From Massilia sp. erpn (GTDB taxonomy: Bacteria; Pseudomonadota; Gammaproteobacteria; Burkholderiales; Burkholderiaceae_D): DNA of 64,000 bases. Made by a program: the position numbers and the translations under genes. Location of the stretch: assembly GCF_024400215.1 (NCBI RefSeq), contig NZ_CP053748.1, positions 744,001-808,000 on the forward strand, written 5' to 3'. Each line of letters starts with the position of its first letter. The first letter of the stretch is position 1. Of the stretch, positions 17,726-26,523 are shown piece by piece. The notes beneath the pieces were generated by a model. It was not told the DNA's origin and made no database searches. It was given only the letters and a program-made list of their open reading frames with translations.

Positions 17726-17740
17726 CAACGGCAGCAAAGA

Positions 17741-17773
17741 AAAAGCCGCCCGGACTACCGCGGCGGCTTTTTA
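17741..17773. terminator. Bidirectional terminator
   Basis: Stem AAAAGCCGCC / GGCGGCTTTT with an 11-base loop between the convergent twin-TM and ctaE genes; T-runs on both strands. Confidence 0.85.
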
Positions 17774-17823
17774 TTATGTGCGGCTTTCGCTACGCGCTAC
17801 TTGCCGCGCATTATACCCACCTC

Positions 17824-18684
17824 TTACATCCAGTACACGACGACGTACAGGCCGAGCCAGACCACGTCCACAAAGTGCCAGTACCAGGCCGCACCTTCGA
17901 AGGCGAAGTGGTTGTCGGGCGTGAAGTGGCCCTTCAGCACGCGGCCCAGCACCACCGACAGCATGATCGCGCCCATGGTCACGTGGAAGCCGTGGAAGCC
18001 GGTCAGCATGAAGAAGGTGGAACCGTAAATGCCCGAGGTCAGTTTCAGGTTCAGTTCATGGTAGGCGTGGATGTACTCGTAAGCCTGGAAGCCCATGAAG
18101 ACGGCGCCCAGCAGCACGGTGGCGGCCAGCCAGAAGGCGGTCGAACCGCGATGGCCGGCACGCAGCGCGTGGTGCGAAATGGTCAGGGTCAGGCCCGAGG
18201 TCAGCAGCAGCGCGGTGTTGATGGTCGGGATCGGGAACGGGCCCATGGTCTTGAAGGTTTCGACCACGCCGGCCGGACCGGTGCCGCCCCACTGGCCGGA
18301 GAAGTCGGGCCAGATCATCTTGTGGTCCAGATCGCCCAGCCAAGGCATGGTGATCGAACGCGCATAGTACAGGGCGCCGAAGAAGGCGCCGAAGAACATC
18401 ACTTCGGAGAAGATGAACCAACCCATGGACCAGCGGAAGGAGTGGTCGATGCGCTTGGAGTACAGGCCTTTTTCGGATTCGCCGATGGCCTCGCCGAACC
18501 AGCACCACAGCACGGCCAGGGTGCACAGAATCCCCAGCAGGTTGGCGTACATGCCCCAGGATAAGTCATTGACCCAGGCCGACGCGCCGATCATGGTCAG
18601 CAGCAGCGACATCCCGCCAAGCATCGGCCAGCGGGACGGACCTGGCACGAAATAATACGGCGCCGCGGCGTTATTCGAACTCAT
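17824..18684 (-). CDS. ctaE: Cytochrome c oxidase subunit III
   Basis: A 286-residue protein with seven helices. Signatures are YFVPGPSRWPMLGGMSL at the N-terminus, FSEVMFFGAFFGALYYAR in the middle and the terminal YWHFVDVVWLGLYVVVYW. Subunit III stabilises the aa3 catalytic core. It is the distal gene of the ctaC-ctaD-assembly-ctaG-DUF2970-ctaE operon and is followed by a strong terminator. Confidence 0.97.
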   Translation of the reverse strand: MSSNNAAAPYYFVPGPSRWPMLGGMSLLLTMIGASAWVNDLSWGMYANLLGILCTLAVLWCWFGEAIGESEKGLYSKRIDHSFRWSMGWFIFSEVMFFGAFFGALYYARSITMPWLGDLDHKMIWPDFSGQWGGTGPAGVVETFKTMGPFPIPTINTALLLTSGLTLTISHHALRAGHRGSTAFWLAATVLLGAVFMGFQAYEYIHAYHELNLKLTSGIYGSTFFMLTGFHGFHVTMGAIMLSVVLGRVLKGHFTPDNHFAFEGAAWYWHFVDVVWLGLYVVVYWM

Positions 18685-18721
18685 TTTCTTCTCCCCTTAA
18701 AAGCTTCCGAGAACTGCACAG

Positions 18722-18934
18722 TTATTTTGGAACGACCAGCTTGACGACCGTGATCAGCAAGCCGATAAACATGGCGACGGCCAGCAAGGCAGCGATGACG
18801 ATATGGAGCGGGTTCAGTTTCGCCGAGTCCGTATCGAAATCGCGCTTGCGGCGCAGGCCGAAAAACGACCAGACCACCGCCTTCATCGAATACATAAAAG
18901 AAGCGTACTGCTGCTTCCCTTTTAAATCATCCAT
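18722..18934 (-). CDS. DUF2970 small membrane protein
   Basis: A 70-residue protein with a basic middle (FGLRRKRDFDTDSAK) and one C-terminal membrane helix (about residues 47-68). This is the DUF2970 pattern, nearly always placed between ctaG and ctaE in Burkholderiales, so it is probably an oxidase accessory or assembly subunit. No enzymatic motif. It starts 12 bases after ctaG ends. Confidence 0.87.
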   Translation of the reverse strand: MDDLKGKQQYASFMYSMKAVVWSFFGLRRKRDFDTDSAKLNPLHIVIAALLAVAMFIGLLITVVKLVVPK

Positions 18935-18946
18935 GCGCGCCTTCCT

Positions 18947-19498
18947 TTAATTGGAGGCCGTTTTTTCCAGACCGGCGATTTCGAAGAAGGTGTAGGACAA
19001 CGTGACCGTCTTCACTTCCTTCGGCACGGCCGGGTCGATGTAGAACACCACCGGCATCTGCCGCGCCTCGTTCGCCTGCAAGGTCTGCTGCTTGAAGCAG
19101 AAGCATTCCATCTTCTTGAAATGCGGCGTGACGCTGTGCGGCGCGTAGCTCGGAATCGCCTGGGCGTGCACCGTGCGCGGCAGGCTGTTGACCACCTCGT
19201 ACACCACCGTTGCCATTTCGCCCGGGTGCACCGTGATGCTGCTCTGGGTGGGACGGAAGCGCAGCGTCCCCTGCACATTGCTATCCAGCTCGATGGTGAT
19301 GGAACGGCTGGTGTCGACCTGGGTATTCTTGCTCAAGTCGACACTGCCGTCGCGCTGGGTCAGCACATTGATGCCCAGCACCTCGCAGATATGCTTATAG
19401 ACCGGAATCAGCGCATAGCCGAAGCCGAACATCATCACGGCGATGACGATCAGCTTGACCAGCATCTTGCGGTTGGAATCGCCGGTATCCTCGCTCAT
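18947..19498 (-). CDS. ctaG: Cytochrome c oxidase assembly protein CtaG/Cox11
   Basis: A 183-residue Cox11-type copper chaperone: one N-terminal membrane helix (about residues 12-32) and a periplasmic immunoglobulin-like domain. The copper-binding motif ECFCFKQQTL (about residues 129-138) is intact. It inserts CuB into subunit I. Upstream lies the tiny assembly protein gene with 1 base between, downstream DUF2970. Confidence 0.95.
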   Translation of the reverse strand: MSEDTGDSNRKMLVKLIVIAVMMFGFGYALIPVYKHICEVLGINVLTQRDGSVDLSKNTQVDTSRSITIELDSNVQGTLRFRPTQSSITVHPGEMATVVYEVVNSLPRTVHAQAIPSYAPHSVTPHFKKMECFCFKQQTLQANEARQMPVVFYIDPAVPKEVKTVTLSYTFFEIAGLEKTASN

Positions 19499-19499
19499 A

Positions 19500-19610
19500 T
19501 CAGCTCAGCAATGCACGCTTGGCAAATACGGAAATAAAGAACACCAGGGCGATCGAACCCAGGATCAAGGCCAGCCGCAGATTGTTTTTTGGCTTGTTCG
19601 AGTCGGACAT
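19500..19610 (-). CDS. Cytochrome oxidase small assembly protein (36 aa)
   Basis: A 36-residue single-helix membrane protein starting MSDSNKPKNNLRLALILGS, with a hydrophobic stretch at about residues 12-30. It sits between ctaD and ctaG where Burkholderiales carry a conserved 'cytochrome oxidase small assembly protein'. ATG 19610 follows ctaD by 14 bases; the open frame extends upstream only as overlap with ctaD. Too short for motif evidence beyond position and topology. Confidence 0.8.
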   Translation of the reverse strand: MSDSNKPKNNLRLALILGSIALVFFISVFAKRALLS

Positions 19611-19624
19611 GCTGCTTCCCCCTC

Positions 19625-21232
19625 TTACTTCACGACCGGCGGCACCTCGAAGGTGTGGAACGGCGCCGGCGACGGCACGGTCCATTCCAGGCCTTCAGCG
19701 GCTTCCCATGGCTTGTCGGCTGCTTTCTTGCCGCCGCGGATGCATGGCAGCACCACGCAGAACAGGAAGAACACCTGGCACAGGCCGAAACCGAAAGCGC
19801 CGATGGAGGCGATCGTGTTGAAATCGGTGAACTGCGCCTGGTAGTCGGCATAGCGGCGCGGCATGCCGGCCAAGCCCAGGAAGTGCATCGGGAAGAAGGT
19901 CACGTTGAAGGTGATCAGCGAAGCCCAGAAGTGGAGCTTGCCCATCGTTTCGTTGTACATATGGCCGGTCCACTTCGGACCCCAGTAGTAGAAGCCGGCA
20001 AACAGGGCAAACAGCGAGCCAGCCACCAGCACGTAGTGGAAGTGGGCCACCACGTAGTAGGTGTCCTGCAGCTGGATGTCGATCGGGGTCACGGCCAGGA
20101 TCAGGCCGGTGAAGCCGCCCATGGTGAACACGAAGATGAAGCCCACGGCGAACAGCATCGGGGTTTCAAAGGTCATGGAACCGCGCCACATGGTGGCGAT
20201 CCAGTTGAACACTTTCACGCCGGTCGGCACCGCGATCAGCATGGTGGCGTACATGAAGAACAGCTGGGAGGTCACTGGCATGCCGGTGGTGAACATGTGG
20301 TGGGCCCAGACGATGAAGGACAGGATCGCAATCGAGGCGGTGGCGTACACCATCGAAGCGTAGCCGAACAGCGGCTTGCGGGCGAAGGCCGGGATGATCT
20401 GCGAGACGATGCCGAAGGCCGGCAGAATCATGATGTAGACCTCGGGGTGGCCGAAGAACCAGAAAATGTGCTGGTACATCACCGGGTCGCCGCCGCCGGC
20501 GGCGTTGAAGAAGGAGGTGCCGAAGTGGCGGTCGGTCAGGGTCATGGTGATGGCGCCAGCCAGCACCGGCATCACGGCGATCAACAGGTAGGCGGTGATC
20601 AGCCAGGTCCAGCAGAACATCGGCATCTTCATCAGGGTCATGCCAGGCGCGCGCATGTTCAGGATGGTGACGATGATGTTGATGGAGCCCATGATCGAGG
20701 ACGCGCCCATGATGTGCATGGCGAAGATGCCCATGTCCATGCCGATGCCCATCTGGGTCGACAGCGGCGCGTACAGGGTCCAGCCGGCGGCGGTGGCGCC
20801 GCCCGGCACGAAGAAGGAACCTGCCAGCAGCAGCGCCGCCGGCGGCAGCAGCCAGAACGAGAAGTTGTTCATGCGGGCGAAGGCCATGTCGGAGGCGCCC
20901 ACCTGCAGCGGGATCATCCAGTTGGCGTAGCCGACGAAGGCCGGCATGATGGCGCCGAACACCATCACCAGGCCGTGCATGGTGGTCAGCTGGTTGAAGA
21001 ACTCAGGCTGGAAGAACTGCAGGCCCGGCTTGAACAGTTCGGTGCGGATCATCAGCGCCAGCACGCCGCCGGACAGCAGCATGATGAAGGAGAACCACAG
21101 GTACAGGGTGCCGATGTCTTTGTGGTTGGTCGCAAACAGCCAGCGTTTCAGGCCGGTCGGATGGTCGTGTGCATGATCGTGATCGTGGCCATGGGCGTGA
21201 TCGTGGGCGTGATCGAGTGTGCTCGTGCTCAT
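19625..21232 (-). CDS. ctaD: Cytochrome c oxidase subunit I
   Basis: A 535-residue heme-copper oxidase catalytic subunit with twelve helices. Visible are [11 protein letters not shown] (low-spin heme His region), [17 protein letters not shown] (CuB His and the cross-linked Tyr), [11 protein letters not shown] (His pair for CuB) and [13 protein letters not shown] (heme ligands). This is A-type aa3. The first 30 residues are unusually His/Asp-rich ([15 protein letters not shown]), possibly binding metal. It follows ctaC by 13 bases. Confidence 0.98.
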   Translation of the reverse strand: MSTSTLDHAHDHAHGHDHDHAHDHPTGLKRWLFATNHKDIGTLYLWFSFIMLLSGGVLALMIRTELFKPGLQFFQPEFFNQLTTMHGLVMVFGAIMPAFVGYANWMIPLQVGASDMAFARMNNFSFWLLPPAALLLAGSFFVPGGATAAGWTLYAPLSTQMGIGMDMGIFAMHIMGASSIMGSINIIVTILNMRAPGMTLMKMPMFCWTWLITAYLLIAVMPVLAGAITMTLTDRHFGTSFFNAAGGGDPVMYQHIFWFFGHPEVYIMILPAFGIVSQIIPAFARKPLFGYASMVYATASIAILSFIVWAHHMFTTGMPVTSQLFFMYATMLIAVPTGVKVFNWIATMWRGSMTFETPMLFAVGFIFVFTMGGFTGLILAVTPIDIQLQDTYYVVAHFHYVLVAGSLFALFAGFYYWGPKWTGHMYNETMGKLHFWASLITFNVTFFPMHFLGLAGMPRRYADYQAQFTDFNTIASIGAFGFGLCQVFFLFCVVLPCIRGGKKAADKPWEAAEGLEWTVPSPAPFHTFEVPPVVK

Positions 21233-21245
21233 CTAAAGCTCCTAA

Positions 21246-22472
21246 TTACTTGTTGCGTGCAGCCACAACTTCGGCTGGTTGAACCATGTTTTCGGCTGGC
21301 TTGTTCGACCAGTTGTTACGGGTGTAAGTGATTACAGCCGCAATATCGGTATCCGACAGTTGTTTCCATGCCGGCATTTCAGATGGGAACTTGCCGCTCT
21401 TCTGACCGTTCAGCAGCACGTGGATCTGGTCCGCTTTCGCGCCATTCACGATGGCCGAGCCGTCCAGCGCCGCAAACGCGCCCGGCACGCCCTTGCCCGT
21501 TGCCTGGTGGCAGACGGCGCAGTTGGCGGTATACACTTTCTCGCCCTTGGTTTTCAGTTCATCGATGGTCCAGGTCTTGTTCGGATCGTCGGCCAGGGCC
21601 GCCATTTCCTTCTTCTTGCCCTCGACCCAGGCACTGTACTCCTCGGCCGTCACCACGCGCACCACGATCGGCATGAAGGCGTGTTCTTTGCCGCACAGTT
21701 CGGCGCAATTGCCGCGGAAGACGCCGGTGTGCTGCGACTTGAACCAGGTGTCGCGCACGAAACCGGGGATGGCATCCTGCTTGACGGCGAAGGCCGGGAT
21801 CATCCAGGCGTGGATCACGTCGTTGGCGGTGGTCACGATGCGGATTTTCTTGTTCACCGGCACCACGACTTCGTTGTCGACTTCCATCAGGTAGTTTTCG
21901 CCGCGCGCTTCGGTCGGGGCGACGCCCGGGGCGCCGATCTGCGCGCGCGGGGTGGACAGGTTGGAGACGAAGGAAATGCCTTCGCCCTCGCCTTTCAGGT
22001 AGTCATAGCCCCATTTCCACTGCATGCCGGTGGCTTTGATGGTGATGTCGGCGTTGGAGGTGTCCTTCATGCCGACCACGGTGCGGGTGGCCGGCAGGGC
22101 CATGCCGATCACGATCAGGAACGGCACCACGGTCCAGGCGATTTCCACCGCGGTCGATTCGTGGAAGGTGGCGGCCTTGTGGCCCAGCGATTTACGGTGT
22201 TTCAGGATCGAATAGAACATCACGCCGAACACGGCGACGAAAATCACCAGGCAGATGATCATCATCAGATTGTGCAGGTCGTACACCTCGGTCGCAATGG
22301 CGGTCGAAGGTGGTTGCAGGTTCAGCTGGTGCGGTACAGGACCGCCGGTACCGCCGGTGGCTGCTCGATAAGTGCCGGCTGCCGTCGTTGCAGGCTCTGC
22401 CCACGCCGGGATTCCGGCGCTTACTGCGGCCAGCCCGAGCATCAACGCTTGAAGTCGCTTCGCAAGTTTCAT
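21246..22472 (-). CDS. ctaC: Cytochrome c oxidase subunit II with fused cytochrome c domain
   Basis: A 408-residue subunit II. Order: signal peptide (residues 1-25), two membrane helices (about 60-140), cupredoxin domain with the CuA motif CAELCGKEHAFM (about residues 257-268), and a C-terminal cytochrome c domain with CAVCH (about residue 320) and distal Met in PSEMPAWKQL. The c-type extension marks a caa3-like architecture. ATG 22472 is preceded by GGGGAAAAC, fits the signal peptide, and is chosen over the longer frame. It is the first gene of the oxidase operon. Confidence 0.96.
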   Translation of the reverse strand: MKLAKRLQALMLGLAAVSAGIPAWAEPATTAAGTYRAATGGTGGPVPHQLNLQPPSTAIATEVYDLHNLMMIICLVIFVAVFGVMFYSILKHRKSLGHKAATFHESTAVEIAWTVVPFLIVIGMALPATRTVVGMKDTSNADITIKATGMQWKWGYDYLKGEGEGISFVSNLSTPRAQIGAPGVAPTEARGENYLMEVDNEVVVPVNKKIRIVTTANDVIHAWMIPAFAVKQDAIPGFVRDTWFKSQHTGVFRGNCAELCGKEHAFMPIVVRVVTAEEYSAWVEGKKKEMAALADDPNKTWTIDELKTKGEKVYTANCAVCHQATGKGVPGAFAALDGSAIVNGAKADQIHVLLNGQKSGKFPSEMPAWKQLSDTDIAAVITYTRNNWSNKPAENMVQPAEVVAARNK

Positions 22473-22796
22473 GTTTTCCCCAACCACCCAAAAAAAATAG
22501 AAAATTTTTTTCATACCGCGCCGCCCGCCGAACCGGAGCAACGCTGGACGCTAAAACACCTAAAGGCTCCGCGCCGGTACCTGTGCAAAATAAAAATTGC
22601 TGAGAAAACCGACTGGAACCTTGAGATCGCCGTCAGTGACCATATATCACAATAGACGTTGGCGATTTAATGCCCTTATTGCCACGTGCTACAACCAGCC
22701 TGACAAAGAACGCTTTTGTGTATCACTGCCGGATGGTTGGAATACTGACAAAATTAGTCAAGGATTATAAGCAGGAACAATAATATACATCAAGAA
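22473..22796. other. Intergenic region upstream of the oxidase operon
   Basis: About 320 bases without a supported gene. It should hold the ctaC promoter on the minus strand, and the part nearest 22.6-22.8 kb is AT-richer than its surroundings, but I could not pick a convincing -35/-10 pair. No tRNA or repeat was seen. Confidence 0.5.
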
Positions 22797-22820
22797 CAAT
22801 CCCCGTCCGTGCGGGGATTG
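22797..22820 (-). terminator. Hairpin downstream of the methyltransferase gene
   Basis: Perfect 9-bp stem CAATCCCCG / CGGGGATTG with a 6-base loop, 25 bases past the stop of the minus-strand methyltransferase gene. The trailing bases on the minus strand are U-rich but interrupted. Confidence 0.65.
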
Positions 22821-22845
22821 ACTCTTGAATGGAGGCGTGATTTGC

Positions 22846-23787
22846 CTAATTTTTGGGCTTGCGCGGCAGGTCGAAACGGATAATTGCTTCCCCATTTTTA
22901 GTAACACGGGGCGTTGGCCGGAATGCATGGCCATAAATAATTTCGAAAGTTAGTTTCAATTTGCCATCCGCACCGCGCTGTTTTTCCAGCGCCGCCAACA
23001 TGCGCTGCCAGGCCGCGCGCCCGATCAAACCTTGACGCCGCGTACTCAGCGGATTCCCACCCAAAGCACGCACATCGGCCAGCAGTTTTTGCGGCGTGTC
23101 GTAAGTGACGGTTATCTTTTCCATATCCATTACTGGTGTGGAAAAACCGGCTTCCACCAGCTGGTCGCCAAAATCGTGCATGTCGACAAAAGGCAACGCA
23201 TGGGGCGCCAGATCGAGCTCGGCGAACGCCGCGCGCAGCTCCAGCAGCGTGTCCGGACCGAAGCAGGAAAACATCAGCAAACCGTCGACGCGCAGCACGC
23301 GGCGCCACTCGGCGAAGACGCGATCCGGCTGCGGATGCCAGTGCAGGGCCAGGTTCGACCACACCAGGTCGATGCTATTGGCGGCCAGCGGCAAGTCGGC
23401 AAAATCGCCCACCAGCAGGTCAATGCCCGCCTTGGCCGGCAGCAGCTTGCTGAGGAACTGGTTCAGCGGCGACTGGCGCGCGCCCTGCCCGCGCGCGGCC
23501 GCCAGCATGGCTTCCGAGGCATCGATGCCCACCACCTGGGCAGCGGCGTAGCTTTTTTGCAAATTTGCCAGATCGGCACCCATGCCGCAGCCCGCGTCGA
23601 GCACGCGCTGCGGGTTCACCTTGACCACGGCCAAGCGGTCCTGCAGGCGGCCGGCGATCTCGCGCCGCAGGAAATCGGCAGGCTGAACGCGGCCGGGATG
23701 GCGGAACAGGGCGCGTACGCGTTCCAGGTCAATCGGAGCACTCAGTTTCGGCGGCTTGGCAGGGACTTGCATATAAGTGACAGACAT
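22846..23787 (-). CDS. SAM-dependent methyltransferase, BioC-like
   Basis: A 313-residue class I methyltransferase. Motif I VLDAGCGMGADLA is at about residues 62-74, followed by VVGIDASEAML (motif II) and DLVWSNLALHWHPQPDRVFA (motif IV region, typical of BioC). BioC methylates malonyl-ACP to start biotin synthesis. The length is longer than E. coli BioC (about 250 residues) and no bio genes are adjacent, so the assignment is by sequence pattern only. Starts at 23787 or at Met6 (23772) are possible. It is divergent from comF with a 44-base gap. Confidence 0.78.
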   Translation of the reverse strand: MSVTYMQVPAKPPKLSAPIDLERVRALFRHPGRVQPADFLRREIAGRLQDRLAVVKVNPQRVLDAGCGMGADLANLQKSYAAAQVVGIDASEAMLAAARGQGARQSPLNQFLSKLLPAKAGIDLLVGDFADLPLAANSIDLVWSNLALHWHPQPDRVFAEWRRVLRVDGLLMFSCFGPDTLLELRAAFAELDLAPHALPFVDMHDFGDQLVEAGFSTPVMDMEKITVTYDTPQKLLADVRALGGNPLSTRRQGLIGRAAWQRMLAALEKQRGADGKLKLTFEIIYGHAFRPTPRVTKNGEAIIRFDLPRKPKN

Positions 23788-23831
23788 AGATGAGATAATG
23801 TGCGCAGTTTACCTGTTTGGGGCAAATCGTG

Positions 23832-24554
23832 ATGGCTGGCGCCTTTTTGGCCATGCTGCTGCCCGCCGACTGCCTGCTGTGCGGTGGGCGCAGCGGCAAT
23901 GGCCTGTGTCCGGACTGCCACGCCCGCTTCTTCGGCGGCGGCCGGGCGCGCTGTTGCATTTGCGCCAATCCGCTGGCAGCGGCGGAAGTGGCGAACGATG
24001 GCTGTTGCGGCCGCTGTCGCCGGCAGCGGCCCGCCTACGACGCCACGGTGACGGCCACCGACTACGCCCTGCCGGTGGACCGCCTGGTCTTGCAGCTGAA
24101 ATTCGGCGCCCGCCTGGCCCATGCGCGGCTGTTCGGCCAACTGCTGGCAGCGGCCTGGCAAGCCTCCGGCCAGCCCAGCCTGCCACAACTGCTGTGCCCG
24201 GTGCCGCTGGGACCACGGCGCCTGGCCGAACGCGGCTTCAACCAGGCTTTGGAAATCGCCCGCCCGCTCGGCCGCGCCCTTGGCGTTCCGCTGCGGGCCA
24301 GGCTGGCGCAGCGGCAGCAGGACACGCCGCCGCAAAGCAGTCTGGACTGGGGCCAGCGCGCCGCCAATGTCGCCCGCGCCTTCGCACTCGACAGCGAGGC
24401 GGCGCTCTACGGCCGCCACGTCGGTCTGGTGGACGACGTGATGAGCAGCGGCGCCACGCTGCAAGCCCTGGCCCTGGCCTGCAAACAAGCGGGCGCCGCA
24501 CGCGTCAGCAACCTGGTCTTCGCGCGCACCCCGCCCGAGCCCGACCATTATTAG
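23832..24554 (+). CDS. comF: ComF-family phosphoribosyltransferase-like protein
   Basis: A 240-residue ComF protein. The N-terminus has zinc-ribbon cysteines (CLLCGG, CPDC, CCIC, CCGRC) and the C-terminus has the PRTase signature VGLVDDVMSSGATLQALAL (about residues 200-218). ComF aids DNA uptake in competence and acts in the cytoplasm. Family members typically have PRPP-site residues VDDVxTTG; here the motif is VDDVMSSG. The ATG at 23832 is chosen; an adjacent GTG (23829) and a TTG (23817) are alternatives. Confidence 0.85.
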   Translation: MAGAFLAMLLPADCLLCGGRSGNGLCPDCHARFFGGGRARCCICANPLAAAEVANDGCCGRCRRQRPAYDATVTATDYALPVDRLVLQLKFGARLAHARLFGQLLAAAWQASGQPSLPQLLCPVPLGPRRLAERGFNQALEIARPLGRALGVPLRARLAQRQQDTPPQSSLDWGQRAANVARAFALDSEAALYGRHVGLVDDVMSSGATLQALALACKQAGAARVSNLVFARTPPEPDHY

Positions 24555-24563
24555 GAGAAAGCA

Positions 24564-25034
24564 GTGTTTCACGTTGTACTAGTATCGCCCGAGATTCCGC
24601 CCAACACCGGCAACGTCATCCGCCTGTGCGCCAACACCGGCGCCCAGCTGCACCTGATCGAGCCGCTCGGCTTCCCGCTCGACGACGCCAAGATGCGGCG
24701 TGCCGGCCTCGACTACCATGAATATGCGCGCATGCAGGTACACCAGGACTGGGCCGCCTTCCTGGCTGCGGTCGCGCCCGATCCGGCGCGCCTGTTCGCC
24801 ATGACCACGCACGGCTCGCGCCCCTTCGCCGAACTGCAATTCCAGCCCGGCGACGTCTTCATCTTCGGCAGCGAAACACGCGGTTTGGAACCGGCCTTCC
24901 GCGACAGCTTCCCCAACGAACAGCGCATCCGCCTGCCCATGCGCCCCGACAACCGCAGCCTCAACCTCTCCAACACAGTCGCCGTGGTCGTCTACGAAGC
25001 CTGGCGCCAGCACGGCTACCTCGGCGGCGTTTGA
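24564..25034 (+). CDS. trmL: tRNA (cytidine(34)-2'-O)-methyltransferase
   Basis: A 156-residue SPOUT-class methyltransferase. It begins MFHVVLVSPEIPPNTGNVIR, the TrmL N-terminal signature, and has the knot motifs IFGSETRGLE (about residues 106-115) and RLPMRPDNRSLNLSNTVAVV (about 131-150). TrmL methylates the wobble ribose of leucine tRNAs. It has a good ribosome-binding site (AGGAG) and follows comF by 9 bases. Downstream are REP palindromes. Confidence 0.94.
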   Translation: MFHVVLVSPEIPPNTGNVIRLCANTGAQLHLIEPLGFPLDDAKMRRAGLDYHEYARMQVHQDWAAFLAAVAPDPARLFAMTTHGSRPFAELQFQPGDVFIFGSETRGLEPAFRDSFPNEQRIRLPMRPDNRSLNLSNTVAVVVYEAWRQHGYLGGV

Positions 25035-25047
25035 TCTTCCTCAACAA

Positions 25048-25084
25048 ATGTCCCACCCTGGTGTCAGGCACCAGAGCTGGACAT
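25048..25084. repeat. REP palindrome 1
   Basis: Imperfect inverted repeat ATGTCC...GGACAT with inner TGGTGTC-AGGCACCA-type pairing. It lies just after trmL and 19 bases before a second unit in the same style. It shares the core with the units at 25096-25150 and 25950-26003. Confidence 0.85.
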
Positions 25085-25095
25085 TTTTTGATCTA

Positions 25096-25150
25096 GCTCA
25101 AGCAATGTCCGACCGTGGTGCCTGACACCAGGGTTGGACATTGTTTGAGC
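25096..25150. repeat. REP palindrome 2
   Basis: Longer unit with outer arms GCTCAAGCAATGTCC / GGACATTGTTTGAGC and inner TGGTGCCTGACACCA. Together with unit 1 it forms a two-copy cluster of the kind typical of REP/BIME elements. It lies 42 bases before the transposase start. Confidence 0.88.
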
Positions 25151-25192
25151 AAACGCAAAGCGCTTGGCTGGGGGCAAGATTACAGTGGGGAT

Positions 25193-26032
25193 ATGAACCG
25201 ACCAGTCCGCATCCAATATTCCGGGGCGCTCTACCATGTGACGGCGCGCGGCAATCATCGCGCCAGCATTTTCCAGGATGAGCGCGACCACCTGATCTGG
25301 CTCGACCTGCTGGCCGAGGCGGCCGAGAAGTTCGGCCTGCGGGTGCATAGTTATTGCCTCATGCCCAATCACTACCACCTGCTGGTGGAGACGGCGGCGC
25401 CGAATCTGGCGCAAAGCATGCACTTCCTGAACAGCAATTATGCGCACCGCCATAACTTCCGCCATGAGCAGCATGGTCATCTGACGCAGGGACGCTATCA
25501 CGCCCTGCTGCTGCAAAAGACCAGCCATCTGCTGGAACTGGCGCGCTACATCGTATTGAACCCGGTGCGCACCGGTCTGGTCAACGAAGCTGCGGACTGG
25601 CGCTGGAGCAGCTATCGCGCCCTGCTGGGCCTGGACAACGCGCCAGCCTGGCTGGACACCGCCTCCACCCTGCAGCAATTCGCGGATCTGGACGCCTACC
25701 GCCGCTTCGTCGCGCAAGGCGCCGGCCTGCCCGATCCGCTCTCCGTCCCGGCACGCAACTCCAGGTCAGAGCACCACATCACCCTGGCGGACTATGAAAA
25801 CCAGTCCACCAGCCGCGCCGAAGCCATCGCCCGCGCCCACCGCTCGCAAGCATTCACCTGGCAGGAAATCGCCGGCCACTTTGCCATCACCGTGCGCACC
25901 GCCACCCGCCTGGCCCTGCAATACGACACGCAGCTTGATCTGGATCAAACAATGTCCCACCCTGGTGCCTCGGCGGCCCCGCCTGACACCAGGGTTGGAC
26001 ATTTATTGAGGAAGGTCAAAGGGGGCGCTTAG
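25193..26032 (+). CDS. REP-associated tyrosine transposase (RAYT, Y1 family)
   Basis: A 279-residue IS200/Y1-type transposase. The HUH metal motif is NHYHLLVE (about residues 58-65). The candidate nucleophile Tyr lies in LNSNYAHRHNFRHEQHGHLT, the family's usual place, followed by QGRYHALLL and ARYIVLNPVRTGLV. Such RAYTs move or maintain the REP palindromes that flank them, and REP units lie on both sides here. ATG 25193 fits the family start (MNRPVRIQYSGALYHVTARG). The 3' REP unit lies inside the reading frame and encodes the last residues. The gene end overlaps the rfaE2 stop by four bases. Confidence 0.9.
   Translation: MNRPVRIQYSGALYHVTARGNHRASIFQDERDHLIWLDLLAEAAEKFGLRVHSYCLMPNHYHLLVETAAPNLAQSMHFLNSNYAHRHNFRHEQHGHLTQGRYHALLLQKTSHLLELARYIVLNPVRTGLVNEAADWRWSSYRALLGLDNAPAWLDTASTLQQFADLDAYRRFVAQGAGLPDPLSVPARNSRSEHHITLADYENQSTSRAEAIARAHRSQAFTWQEIAGHFAITVRTATRLALQYDTQLDLDQTMSHPGASAAPPDTRVGHLLRKVKGGA
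25950..26003. repeat. REP palindrome 3, inside the RAYT reading frame
   Basis: Same core as the upstream units (TGTCC...CCTGGTG and CACCAGGG...GGACA), but the loop carries an extra GC-rich segment of about 13 bases (CGGCGGCCCCGCC). It is translated as part of the transposase C-terminus. Confidence 0.85.
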
Positions 26033-26511
26033 GCGCTGAACTTGCGCACTTTGGCCAGCAGCTTGGTGGTGGAGCGGTCGTGCTGGAAGTCGATGGCGAC
26101 AGCCTGGCCGCCATAGGCCAGCACGGCCTGGCCTTCGGGGATGGCGCGCATATCATAGTCGCCGCCTTTGGCGTAGATCGCGGGACGGGCTTCCTGCACC
26201 ACTTCCAGCGCGGTGTCTTCATCGAAGGGAACGACCAGGCTGACCGCTTCCAGCGCGGCCAATACGGCCATGCGGTCGTCGCAGTTGTTCAACGGACGGT
26301 CGTCGCCCTTGCCCAGGCGCTTGACCGAGGCGTCGGTATTGGCCGCCACCACCAGCGAGGCGCCCAAGGCGCGCGCCTGCGCCAGATACGTGACGTGGCC
26401 GCGGTGCAGGATGTCGAATACGCCGTTGGTCAGCACCACAGGCTGCGGCAGGGTGGCGATGCGCGCGGCCAGTTGCGCGCGCGTGCAGATCTTGTCTTCA
26501 AATTCAGGCAT
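26029..26511 (-). CDS. rfaE2: D-glycero-beta-D-manno-heptose 1-phosphate adenylyltransferase
   Basis: A 160-residue nucleotidyltransferase equal to the C-terminal half of E. coli HldE. The motif TNGVFDILHRGHVTYL (about residues 28-43) holds the HxGH catalytic pair, and later RSTTKLLAKVRK is typical. It makes ADP-heptose for LPS core. The kinase half is not in the window, so the two activities are on separate genes, as in many betaproteobacteria. Confidence 0.93.
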   Translation of the reverse strand: MPEFEDKICTRAQLAARIATLPQPVVLTNGVFDILHRGHVTYLAQARALGASLVVAANTDASVKRLGKGDDRPLNNCDDRMAVLAALEAVSLVVPFDEDTALEVVQEARPAIYAKGGDYDMRAIPEGQAVLAYGGQAVAIDFQHDRSTTKLLAKVRKFSA

Positions 26512-26523
26512 GGGACTTTCGTT

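Noticed and set aside
22473..22845. Small ORFs upstream of ctaC
   Set aside because: Open frames there are extensions of ctaC or lack a ribosome-binding site and codon bias.
25035..26032. Complete IS200/IS605 insertion sequence
   Set aside because: There is no TnpB and no subterminal IS hairpin pair; the REP palindromes and protein features fit a domesticated RAYT.
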